A stretch of 64,000 nt of DNA, taken from assembly GCF_002878395.1 (NCBI RefSeq), contig NC_061111.1, positions 29,809,545 to 29,873,544 on the forward strand, in the 5' to 3' direction. Positions within the stretch are counted from its first letter, which is position 1; each line of letters starts with the position of its first letter. The stretch comes from Capsicum annuum (lineage: Eukaryota; Streptophyta; Magnoliopsida; Solanales; Solanaceae). The position numbers were made by a program, and so were the translations under genes. The notes beneath the pieces are model-generated. The model made no database searches, was not told the origin of the DNA, and worked only from the letters and a program-made list of their open reading frames with translations. Below, piece after piece: positions 11,820 through 22,692 of the stretch.

Positions 11820-13056
11820 ATGTCTTCAGTAGCCTAGGATGATTGTGACTACGACATAGGAGACTATGATTGTAGTGAAGAATATTATGGCTATGATGAA
11901 AATTAGGATTATGGGGACTATGAATATAGCCATGATCAAGAGATGGACAAAAATGAGGGCGACTATTCCAAAGGAGAATATAAGATTAATGATGACCCTA
12001 ATTTTTATAGGGAGAATAGAGATGATGAGGAGCCATGTGAAGGTTCTTATAAGAAAGAGAGGGCATGTGAAAAATATTAAACTTCCCACTCCGATCATAG
12101 ATGTGATATAAGGTATCGTTCATTTACAAATCTTATGAGGATCATGGTAAGAATGTATGTGAGGGTTGTGAAGTTTATTCCTCATCTTGTAGTACTTTTT
12201 ATCAACGCCAAATCAATGTGAATGGTTATATTAACTATAGTAGAGGTTTCTCCATGGCAATAAAAGAGTGTTCATCTCCAAAGACTAAGGGTACTACATC
12301 TTATTCTTCTTATGTTAGTGCTACAACACATTGAAAAGGGAACCAAGGTAGAAATAGAGGGTATAGTAGGAGTCATGATCTTCCTACTGTTCCTAATTTA
12401 TAAAAGAGTTGGATCGCAAAGATTATCGTGATTGGGAATGGGATTGTAGAAGGATCTTTGAAAATTATGATATAAGAAAAGTCAAAAGAGCTACATGTGC
12501 CCTTAAATATATTTAAGGTCTGGCACCATTATGGTGGGAACTCATAAGATAGTCCATCCAAACATAGAGTACCTTGAAAAGATTCATTAGGGGTGCTCAT
12601 GTACCAATGGGAAATATGAAGCTATGCAATATTGATCCAAGAACAAACATTCACTCCAAAAAAGTAAGAATTTATGAGGATCCAAGATGCCTCCTTGTGC
12701 TAGATGATTGGTGCTATAGAAACTACATTATCCCACCCATGGTTGATCATCTAGGGATAACTAAAGAGCCTCTGTTTGTTCCATACTTCTTGGAGAGGTA
12801 TAATGTTTTTGAGAGAGTAAAGTTTTCCTTCACCCAATGTGGTTACTATGAGGAGGTTTGGTGTGACATCTTTCCCTTAGAATGTGGACATCTATGCTTT
12901 GGAGCCAATTGGTTCGCACAACATAGAGTTCCAAATGTTCAAAATTGGCCTAATATAATAAAATACCATTGGAGAAATCATCTCTTTCCACATGTTCTTC
13001 CTAAATCTCTAAGAAATATGGCCAGTTACTCTAAGCCTAATAAACATAAAAGATAA
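11820..13056 (+). pseudogene. Element A gag and protease-like region (Ty3/gypsy remnant)
   Basis: The ATG at 11,820 opens a strikingly acidic, tyrosine-rich stretch (DDCDYDIGDYD, then YGDYEYSHDQEMDKNEGDY) broken by stops. Near 12,413-12,545 is a gag core: DYRDWEWDCRRIFENYDI, then PLWWELIR, like the YLEWE...WWDQL signature of some plant Ty3/gypsy gags. A 160-codon open stretch at 12,574-13,056 holds a protease-like domain. MVDHLGITKEP and FTQCGYYEEVWCDIFPLECG followed by HLCFGANW match the family pattern CDVVPM...HLLLGRPW. Part of gag appears deleted between the two. The lineage within Ty3/gypsy is not assigned. Confidence 0.65.
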
Positions 13057-13487
13057 AAAATGGAGAGGAGTAAGGGAGTACAAGGTGGAAACCTAAGAGA
13101 GGAAAAAGGAAAGGCTGTGAGGTGTAAAGCGAGGGGGTTGATACTAAATTGAGATAATAATAATTTTCCATCTTTTAATAAGGACATATGTTTAGGTACC
13201 AACATGGCAAGCAAAGCAGGACATATATTAAAAGAGAAGATTCCCTTTGAATATTTGATGATGGCAATCTTAGATTCTTCTAAATCTTTTAAAGTACCTT
13301 CACACCAAGGTAAAAAATAATGTTCTCAAGAGATTCAAGGTAACATAGCTCACTCCTACACTTTTGTACATATAAATGATGATTGTGAGGCTAGTAACCC
13401 ATTGAGTGTGAGTAGTAGCTTACCTATATGTGAGTCTCATGATTTCTTACCTCTTTTTGATGATGTACCATTCAGAGTATGGATATA
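13057..13487 (+). pseudogene. Element A, post-protease remnant up to the T1 insertion
   Basis: Fragments of open frame such as GTNMASKAGHILKEKIPFEY and SVSSSLPICESHDFLPLFDD continue element A. The sequence is cut at 13,487 by the T1 insertion and resumes at 22,693 once one copy of the ATATA duplication is removed. The frame differs by one across the join, consistent with earlier decay. Confidence 0.5.
13483..13487. repeat. Target-site duplication of T1 (left), ATATA
   Basis: ATATA immediately precedes the TGTAATG start of the 5' LTR and is repeated at 22,688-22,692 right after the 3' LTR. Confidence 0.9.
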
Positions 13488-15610
13488 TGTAATGCCCCGC
13501 AATTCAGGCTACAATATAGACCATGATTTCAATGCATTGTTAATCTCGAAGCCATAAAATCCTACGCCAATACGGCATGTTAATTATCGTGTAGCACGTG
13601 GAATCCACTCAAGCTTGAATTTAGACGATAGAGGTCCTATAACTCAGGACGAGTCGAAACTATTTTGATCGACTAAGTTTTAGTGGACGTTGTAAAGTGT
13701 GTTAGTTTTCTTCCACCATAACTCTCTGTAAATGTTGAATTAGGAAACCTACTATGTGTCAAATGATAGATATTCGAGTTAGCTTTTCCAACGATACCAA
13801 TTTTGCTAAAATCTGCCACTTGAGCAAGAAGTTATGACCTTTCAAAGTGATAAGCGACGCCTAACCAATCGCCCATGGCCACTGGAAAGCATAAGCGATA
13901 GCCTAGGAGGCGCCTATATGAATATAGGCGATAGGATGGGAGGCGCCTATGTAAGGAATTCTAGTGATTTAAACACTGCCTGTTGAGGACAAAGTGGTCC
14001 TTTTCCACCCTTACTTAGCCATAAAAACATGAGATTCAGTTCCAAGGACCGTAAAATACATATTCTTTCATCAAAAGTGCTTAAGATTCTCCTTAGGGTT
14101 TCAAAAAATAAAAAAACCAAATATTTCAAGATTTGACCGTAGGTTTTCAAAGATAATTACATATTCGGAATCACCAATCCACAATAATTACATATTCAGA
14201 ATCACCAATCCGCAAGCTTGAAGAAACATCTATTATCCTTGGAAATAGAGGTACATGGGGCTATCCAAAAATCTTATGGGTGTAGTTTTATGAACATGCA
14301 TGCTTTTAAATAGGGGTTTTCAATCAAATTCTAATAGCTTGCTTTCAATATGATTTCTAAGTCATTTTCTTTATGTCATGGGAATTGTTTGCCTATATAC
14401 TTCAATAGTTGAAACCATGCATATGTGATTTTAGATTTTCGATGGAAGTTGATAAATATGAATGATAAATTATTTTCAAATTACCATGATAATGTTTCAA
14501 TACTCCATATTATATTGTGATCAACAAAAGAGAGTAGGAATTTGAAATAAATATTGTTCACCACTTGTAAATGATGAAGCAACTTGGTTTTTACATGATT
14601 ATGCATATGTAGATGTGATATTGATGACTTGCAAGTCGGGTATGACGATACCCTTCAAAATACAATATGCGATTGAATAAAATGAAATTTGAATGTATTG
14701 ATTTTACATGAGAAAGTGGATGCCCGGAGTAGGTGTTTGAGACACAAGTGGCTCATCGCTGGAAGAACGTGTTTGTCGATAAGGAATATCGGTACTATGC
14801 TTTGTGGTCTTGCATACCTGATATTATATTATCCCAAATTGGGATTATGGTTAGGAGCCATGCTTTGTGGTCTTGTGCACTACCATATTTGATTTGGGTC
14901 GAGACACCGTGCTTTGTGGTCTTGTGTGTCTCTCCGTCACTTATACTCTGATCTCGGCGGCAACCGAGGTTTGACAGTTGGTGTAAATCATGTAGGGTAT
15001 TCCACCTAGCTCAGTTGTATTTCATTATTGTTGAGAAAAAACTATTGCATTACGCCCAGGTTTTTTCAAATAATTTGATACGAAATTGCTTTATAATGGC
15101 TCTCAACTATATTTTGTAAAAATATTATGTTTTGCTTTGATATCTCTGTGTGCTAGTACTTTTGTGCTGACCCCCTCCCCTCTCCAACCTCTCAGGTTTA
15201 GAGGCCCAGTATAGGGGTCAAGAGAATTAGTAGCTCTTCCAGACAGAGTTGCAGAGACAAGTGGTGAGCCTTCTATATTTTGGAAGGTCTTATGTCCTGC
15301 AGTCCTTTAATCTTATATTCCATTTTGGGGGTCTGCTGGGGGCCTTGTCCTTGTTTTTAGATAGACATTGTTTTAGTCATGTAGTAGAGATTTCCCAGAC
15401 TGTTTTGGAGATGTTGATTTAGATTGTGGGACACTATTTCCCCAATTTTCGTTTTCTTATGATTCTTGACCATGTTTTCATTATACTTTGTTTCTTCTGC
15501 ATTACTTTGATCATATGAATTAGGTGCATGATTACCAGACAGATAGGGGTGTTTCGGCCTCCATGGTTTGAAATGCTCATCACGGCCAGACCCTGGTTCA
15601 GGTCGTGACA
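13488..15610 (+). repeat. T1 5' LTR
   Basis: It starts TGTAATGCCCCGC and ends GGTCGTGACA before the primer site. Inside are a GC-rich patch at 13,857-13,950 with an 8-bp hairpin (arms 13,911-13,918 and 13,923-13,930) and three copies of atgctttgtggtcttg or a close variant (14,797, 14,860, 14,909). It aligns along its length with 20,636-22,687. Confidence 0.92.
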
Positions 15611-15614
15611 AACT

Positions 15615-15626
15615 TTGTATCAAAGC
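15615..15626 (+). other. T1 primer-binding site, tRNA-iMet type
   Basis: TTGTATCAAAGC differs from the usual TGGTATCAGAGC at two positions, both G-to-T or G-to-A. It lies four bases after the 5' LTR. Confidence 0.8.
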
Positions 15627-15822
15627 ACAGTTCATGGTCCCAGGGTGTCTGCGAAATAGCATCAGGTAAAGTCTTATTTATGGGTGTATAACGCGCCACA
15701 CTTATAAGAAGGAGGCTACTAGGCATTTGGGAAATGTTTCCCTTCTTGGTGATTTAGTTCGTGCTTCAGAGTCTGAACTGTCCCATAATCAACTATCACT
15801 TGTGTTTTAGAAAAACACAGTT

Positions 15823-16991
15823 ATGCCTACACGTCGTATCGTCGATCTGAATGCTCAGGCAGATGAGGTCCGTCCCACCCATAGGATGCGGACCCATTAT
15901 AGGGCTCACACTCTAGAATTTTTCCCTACTCTGGGAGTCCTTCCATTCCCGACCAGTCCATCTTAGGCTCCGCGGACTAATATCAACCGTCCCCCAATTG
16001 CTCAGGGAGATATTTCAAATGCAGAATTCAGACGGTCTATTCATATGCTGGTGCAGTTGGTAGCCAACCAAGCTCAACGATTGAAAGATGTTGGGTCTGC
16101 ATCTGTTACATCTGAGGCTACTAGAGTCGGACATTTCATGAAGATGAACCAACCTAAGTTCACTGGTACCAAGGTGAAGGAAGATCCATAGGAGTTCGCA
16201 GATGAGATGAAAAAGATCTTTAAGGTGATGTATGTGGATGAGGTTGAAGGGGTGGAGTTAGCAACCTATCAGCTCAAAGATGTTGCGAGTCAATGGTATG
16301 CCGACTGGGAAGACAAAAAAGGTAAAAGTGTTGAGCCCACAGTTTGGGGCGAATTTGTGGAAACCTTCCTTGATTGATTCTTTCCTCTGTAGTTGAGGAA
16401 GGCCAAAGAGGAAGAGTTTATGAATCTGAAGCAGGGTAGTATGAGTGTCGAGAAGTACACTGTGAAGTTTAATAAACTAGCCTACTGTGCACCAGAGTTG
16501 ACTAGTAATATGAGGGCCCGAATGAGGAAATTTGCATCTGGCCTTGCGATGACTTAGCACTTGAGTGCCAGGGGGCTATGTTGAATAAGGAGTTAGACTT
16601 TACTCGACTCACCATTCATATACATCAAGTGGAAGAGAAGAAGAAAAAGATTGCTAAATATAGAGAGAAAGACAAACAGGCGAAGAGAGCTAGATCTGCG
16701 AACCAGCACCAGAGTCAGCCGCAGAGTGGTCACTAGGGTAATAAGTGGTAGAAGAAAAAGAAGTTTTGGAATAACGCACAATCATCAACCAGCGCCCCAG
16801 CAACTAGACCACCGACATACAGACAAACTAAGAGTTTTTAGACTCTTCATGGGTCCAAAGCTCTAGGTCAGTAGCGTCGTACTCATCCTCTGTGTGAGGT
16901 TTGCGGAAGGAATTATCTAGATAAGCGCTGGTTTGAGGGGAGAAACTACTATAATTATGGCAAAGTGGGTCACCTTCAGAGAGATGGAGTA
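15823..16991 (+). pseudogene. T1 gag
   Basis: The ATG at 15,823 begins MPTRRIVDLNAQADEVRP. The retrotransposon gag core follows: HFMKMNQPKFTGTKVKEDP, then a stop in place of Gln, EFADEMKKIFKVM, YQLKDVASQWYADWED and SVEKYTVKFNKLAYCAPEL. A frameshift occurs near 16,560. At the C-terminal end is the two-part zinc knuckle seen in this group: CEVCGRNY at about 16,893, then a second knuckle at 16,947-16,991. In the second, both leading cysteines are tyrosine (YYNYGKVGHLQRD). Gag would form the particle and bind RNA. Two TGC/TGT-to-TAC/TAT changes destroy the second knuckle. Confidence 0.85.
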
Positions 16992-17094
16992 AATATGGGG
17001 GGTGGGCTAAGTCCCAAGCTTCCTCCATAGCTCCTTTTCTTTCGGGTGCCCCTTCAGCTGTCGAAAACGGTCGTAACTGGTTATATTCTTTGAC

Positions 17095-20000
17095 TAACCG
17101 CCAGGAGGAGGAAGCTTCACCAGATGTTGTCATTGGTATGGTATGAATCTTTTCTCATGATGTTTATGTATTGCTTGATCCTGGGTCTACTTTATCTTAT
17201 GTGGCTGTTGGTTTCGGGTTTGAGCCCAATGTTATTGTAGAACCCTTCTCTGTTTCTACTCCTGTAGGTGATTCTATTGTTTCTAAAAGAGTATATAGAA
17301 ATTGTGTCATGTCTATTCATGGTAGGGAAACTATGTAAGACCTTATAGAACTGGATATGATAGACTTTGATGCCATCCTTGGAATGGACTAGCTCCATTC
17401 GTGTTATGCCACCCTTGATTGCAGAACCCGAAAGGTCATTTTTTCTTTCCCGAATAAGACACCAATTGTTTGGGATGGGAGTTCTGTGGAACCTAGAGGT
17501 CACTTTATCTCTTATCTTAGAGCACAAAAGGTTATCTCCAAAGGTTGTATGTATCATCTAATCTGAGTAAAAGATTCAAAAGTTGGAAACCTTCTTCTGC
17601 AGTTAGTCCCTGTAGTTAGTGAGTTTCCAGAAGTCTTTCCTGAAGATCTCCCAGGGATACCCCCTGATAGGGAGATAAATTTTGGTATTGATGTGTTACC
17701 AGACACTCGTCCTATTTCTATTTCGCCATATAGAATGGCTCGTGCGGAACTAAAGGAGTTAAAGGAACATCTTGCAGACCTCCTAGACAAAGGTTTTATT
17801 CGTCTTAGTATTTCCCCATGGGGTGCACCCGTGCTCTTCGGGCGAAAGAAGGATGGGTCCCTTCGGATATGCATAGACTACCGTCAACTAAATAAGGTCA
17901 CGATTAAAAATAAATATCCTCTTCCTAAGATTGACAACCTTTTTGACCAGCTTCAGGGTTCCAAGTATTTTTCAAAAATAGACCTTCACTCGGGTTATCA
18001 TCAGTTGAAAGTTAGGGAGTCAGACATACCCAAGGCAGCCTTCTGAACCTGATATGGTCACTATGAATTTGTAGTCATGTCCTTCGGGCTGACTAACGCC
18101 CTTGCAGCCTTCATGGATCTTATGAATATAGTGTTCCGTCAGTTTTTTGACTTTTTCGTCATTGTATTTATTGATGATATTCTGATCTATTCTAAGAGTA
18201 AAGAGGATCATGCCAATCACCTTCGAATTATCCTACAGACCCTTAAGGATCATCAACTGTATGCCAAATTTTCTAAGTGTGAATTCTGGTTAGACGCTAT
18301 TGCCTTCCTAGGGCATATTGTGCCTAGTGACGGGATAAGAGTGGATCCCCAAAAATTTAAAGAAGTGAGAAAATGGCCTAGGCCCACGACTCCAACCAAT
18401 ATTCGAACCTTCTTAGGTTTGGCGGGATATTACAGAAGGTTCGTAGAAAGTTTTTCTTCCATAGCTGCTCCGCTTACTAAATTAACTCAGAAAAAGATGA
18501 AGTTTGTGTGGTCTGACTTGTCTGAAAATATTTTTTAGAAATTGAAGAACAACCTGACTACTACTCCTATTTTGACCCTTCACAAGGGTGTAGATAATTT
18601 TGTGGTTTATTATGATACGTCCCGTGTGGGACTTGATTGTGTATTGATGCAGCGTGGTAAGGTGATAGCTTATGCATCTAGGAAGTTAAAGGTGCATGAG
18701 CATTATTACCCCACTCATGACTTGGAGTTAGCATCTGTGGTGTTTGCACTTAGAATCTGGAGGCACTATCTCTATGGAGTGGATGTTGATATTTATACTG
18801 ACCATAAGAGTTTACAGTATGTTTTCTCACAGAAAGAATTGAACCTCAGGCAAAGGCATTGGATGTAGCTTTTGAAAGACTATGATATGAGTCTGCATTA
18901 CCATCGGGGGCAATACAAATGTTGTAGCCGACGCCCTCAGTAGGTTGTCTATGGGTAGCCTTTCTCATGTAGAAGGAAGAAAGAAAGAGATGGTGAAGGA
19001 TATTCACCGCCTTGCAAATTTGGGAGTGCGACTCTTAGATTCTGAAGATGGAGGGGTGATTGTTCATAAATTGGCTAAAAAAAGTCATCTCTTTGTGCTG
19101 AAGTTAAGGAGAAGCAGGTTGAAGATCCCATCTTGATGCAAATCAAGAAAGATGTAGGTCAACAAAAGGTTATGATGTTTGAAATTGGTGGCGATGGTAT
19201 TCTAATATTTTAGGGTAGGTTGTACATTCCAAATGTCGATGGGCTACCGAAAAGAATCCTTAATGAGGCGCACACTTTGAGGTATGTCATTCACCCAGGA
19301 TCTACTAAGATATACCATAATCCGAAAACCTTGTATTGGTGGAATAACATGAAACGTGATGTAGTTAATTTTGTGTCCAAGTGTTTAAACTATCAACAAG
19401 TGAAGGTAGAACACATGAGGCCGGGTGGCACTTCTCAAGAGATAGCCCTGCCTTTATGGAAGTGGGAGATAATAAATATGGACTTCATTAAAGGACTTCC
19501 GATATCCCGAAACCAGTATGATTCTATATGGGTAATTGTAGATTGGTTGACCAAGTCAGCACACTTTTTGCCTATGAGGACTAATTATTTGGGAGAGGTT
19601 TATGCTAAGATTTACATTGAGGAGATAGTTCAATTGCATGGGGCACCAGTGTCCATTATATCCGATAGAGGTACGTAATTTTCATCTCAGTTTTGGAGAT
19701 CTTTTCAGAAGGGTTTAGGCACACAAGTGAATTTGAGCACAACTTTCCACCCCCAGACGGTAAGGCAAGCTGAACGTACTATTCAGACCCTCGAATATAT
19801 GTTGAGGGCATGTGTTATTGATTTCAAAGGCAGTTGGGTAGATCACCTACCACTGGTTGAATTTGCTTACAATAATAGTTACCATGCAAGCATCAAGATG
19901 GCCCCTTTTGAGGCTTTGTATGGGAGTAGATGCAGGTCTCCAATAGGATGGTATGAAGTGGGTGAGACTCATTTGTATGGGCCTGATCTTGTTTATCAGG

Positions 20001-20560
20001 CGATAGAGAAAGTGAAGATCATTAGAGAATGACTCAAGACTGCTCAGAGTCATAAGAAGTCCTATGCCGATGTTCAGAGAAGAGAACTAGAGTTTGAAAT
20101 TGGTGATTTGGTGTTTCCCAAGGTTTCTTCTATAAAAGGAGTTATGCGGTTTGGAAAAAGGGGTAAATTACCCCTTGTTATGTAGGGCCATATCAGATTT
20201 TGAAAAGGATTGGTACAGTTGCATATGAGTTAGAATTGTCTGTAAGTTTGGGTTCCGTTCATCATGTATTCCATGTATCCATATTGAAGAAATACATTAG
20301 AGATCATTCTATGGTATTTCCAGTAGAGGGTATCAAAGTGACAGACTCCTTATCTTACGAAGAAGAGCCCATTGAAATTTTAGATCGCCAAGTTCAAAAG
20401 CTGAGAAGCAAAGAGATAGCCTCAATAAAGGTACTATAGAGGAATCAGAAAGTCGAAGAAGAAACTTGGGAGTCAGAAGATGCCATAAGAATTAGATATG
20501 CCAATTTGTTTGCTTTGATGGAGGAGGAGACATACTATTCCTATCTTATCTGTCCTAGTC
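17095..20560 (+). pseudogene. T1 pol: protease, RT, RNase H, integrase, chromodomain
   Basis: Domains in order. Protease near 17,095-17,400, with LLDPGSTLSYV and ILGMD followed by a stop where Trp is normal. Reverse transcriptase about 17,690-18,260, with [13 protein letters not shown] and the catalytic [10 protein letters not shown] at 18,164-18,193. RNase H 18,542-18,868 ([11 protein letters not shown]). Integrase 19,220-20,170: the His pair of the zinc-binding region is present but one Cys is Tyr (KCLNYQQV). The catalytic triad is readable as Asp 19,481, Asp 19,664 and Glu 19,772, with exactly 35 residues between the last two. Chromodomain-like tail near 20,350-20,520 (SYEEEPIEILDRQVQKL). 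In-frame stops include codons near 18,046, 18,538, 18,868, 19,678 and 20,032. Confidence 0.92.
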
Positions 20561-20623
20561 CTTTATTATGCTTAAAATCATGTCTATCTATGTCCCGCAT
20601 CACCATTCGAGGAGAATGATCCT

Positions 20624-20632
20624 AGGGGGGGA
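20624..20632 (+). other. T1 polypurine tract
   Basis: AGGGGGGGA lies three bases before the 3' LTR, where plus-strand synthesis would start. The motif cattcgaggagaatgatc just upstream is typical of the region before this tract in related plant elements. Confidence 0.85.
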
Positions 20633-20635
20633 TAA

Positions 20636-22687
20636 TGTAAAGCCTCATAATTTGAGCTATAATATAGACCATGATTTTGATGCGTTGTTAATCCCAAAAC
20701 CATAAAATCCTATGCCAATATGACATGTTAATTATCATGTAACATGTGAAATCCACTCAAGCTTGAATTTAGACCATAGAGGTCCTACAACTTAGGACGA
20801 GTCGAAACTATTTTGATCGACTAAGTTTTAGTGGATCTTGTAAAGTGTGTTAGTTTCCTTCAACCATAACTCTCTGTACATGTCGAATTAGAGAACCTAC
20901 TATGTGTCAAATGATAGGTGTTCGATGTAGCTTTCCAACGATACCAATTTGGCTAAAATCCGCCTCCCGAGCAAGAAGTTATGACCTTTCAAAGTGATAA
21001 GCGATGCCTAACCAATCGCCCATGGTCACTGGAAAGCATGGGTGATAGCCTAGGCGGCGCCTATGTGAATTTAGGCGATAGGATGGGCGGTGCCTATATA
21101 AGGAATTCTAGTGATTTAAACACTCCATTGAGGACAAAATGGTCCTTTTCCACCCTTACTTAGCCCTAAAAACATGAGATTTAGTTCCAAGGACCCCAAA
21201 ATACATATTCTTTCTTCAAAAGTGCTCAAGATACTCCTTAGATTTTCAAAAAATAAAAAAACCAAATAGTTCAAGATTTGACCATAGGTTTTCAAAGATA
21301 ATTACATATTCGGAATCACCAGTCCGCAAGCTTCAAGAAATATCTATTATCCTTTGAAATAAAGGTACGTGGGGCTATCCAAAAATCTCATGGGTGTAGT
21401 TTTATGAACATGAATGCTTTTAAATGGGGGTTTTCAATCAAATGCTAATATCTTTCTTTCAATATAATTTCTAATTCATTTTCTTTATGTCATGGGAGTT
21501 GTTTGCCTATATACTTCAATGGTTGAAACCATGCATATGTGATTTGAGATTTTACATGGAAGTTGATAAATATGAATGATAAACTGTTTTCAAATTCCCA
21601 TGATAATGTTTAGATACTCCATATTATATTGTGATCAACAAAAGAGAGCATGAATTTAAAATAAATATTTTTCACCACTTGCAAATGATGAAGCACCTTG
21701 GTTTTTACATGATTATGCATATGTGGATGTGATATTGATAACTTGCAAGTCGGGTATGACGATACCCTTCAAAATACGAAATGTGATTGAATAAGATGAA
21801 ATTTGAATGCATTGATTTTACATGAGAAAGGTGGATGCCCAAAGAAGGCGTTTTAGACACAAACAGCTCATCGTTGGAAGAACGTGTTTGCCGACATGGA
21901 ATATCAGTACCATGCTTTGTGGTCCTGCGTATCTGATATTATATTATCCCAAATTGGGATTATGGTTAGGAGCCATGCTTTGTGTTCTTGTGCACTACCA
22001 TATTTGATTTGGGTCAAGACACCATGCTTTGTGGTCTTGTGTGTCTCTCCCTCACATATACTCTAATCTCGGTGGCAACCGAGGTTCGACAGTTGGTGTA
22101 AATTATGTAGGGTATTCCACCTAGATCAGTTGCATTTCATTATTGTTGAGAAAAAAATATTGCATTACACCCATGTGTTTTCAAATGATTTGATACGAAA
22201 TTGCTTTATAATGACTCCCAAATATATTTTGTAAAGATATTATGTTTTTCTTTGATATCTCTGCATGCCAGTACTTTAGGCCCAGTCTAGGGGTCAAGAG
22301 AATAAGTAAATCTTTCAGACAGAGTTGCAGACCCAAGTGGTGAGCCTTCTATGTTTTGGAAGGTCTTATGTCCTGCAGTCCTTTTATCTTATATTCAGTT
22401 TTGGGGGTCTACTCGGGGCCTTGTCTTAATTTTCAGATAGACATTGTTTCAGTCATGTAGTAGAGATTTTGCAGACAATTTTAGAGATGTTGATTTAGAT
22501 TGTGGGATACTATTTCCCCCATTTTCATTTTCATATGATTCTTGACCATGATTCTGTTATATTGTGTTTCTTCCGCATTACTTTGATCATATGAATTAGG
22601 TGCATAATTACCAGAAAAATAGGGGTGTTTCGGGCCTTAATGGTTTGAAATTCTTGTCACGAATAGACCCTGGTTTAGGTCGTGAAA
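20636..22687 (+). repeat. T1 3' LTR
   Basis: It starts TGTAAAGCCTCATAATTTG and ends GGTCGTGAAA. Many differences from the 5' LTR are C-to-T or G-to-A at CG or CHG sites, for example ctacgcc to ctatgcc and cacgtgg to catgtga. It also lacks part of the C-rich run found at 15,168-15,200. Confidence 0.92.
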
Positions 22688-22692
22688 ATATA
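22688..22692. repeat. Target-site duplication of T1 (right), ATATA
   Basis: This perfect copy of the left duplication fixes the 3' LTR end at 22,687. The terminal CA of the 5' LTR has become AA there. Confidence 0.9.

Larger units (their letters stand above)
13488..22687 (+). mobile_element. Complete Tekay/Del-type chromovirus T1 (Ty3/gypsy), decayed
   Basis: A 9,200-bp plus-strand element with LTRs at 13,488-15,610 and 20,636-22,687. It has a tRNA-iMet-like primer site, gag, protease, reverse transcriptase, RNase H, integrase, chromodomain and a polypurine tract, in that order. Perfect 5-bp target duplications (ATATA) flank it at 13,483-13,487 and 22,688-22,692, so it arrived by ordinary integration and has not recombined since. 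Gag and pol carry many stops, so it is non-autonomous now. The order RT, RNase H, integrase, chromodomain defines chromoviruses; placing it in the Tekay/Del group rests on protein similarity recalled from the family. Confidence 0.93.

Noticed and set aside
11826..12111. Overlapping plus- and minus-strand frames of 81 and 90 codons
   Set aside because: They are off-frame readings of the acidic, Tyr-rich gag start of element A; repeated gat/tat codons give hydrophobic antisense.
15615..15626. tRNA gene fragments at the TGGTATCAGAGC-like sites
   Set aside because: Only the primer-site portion is present next to LTR ends; no tRNA body is found.
17192..17874. Minus-strand open frames of 106-121 codons across T1 pol
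   Set aside because: They are antisense shadows of the protease/reverse transcriptase region on the plus strand.
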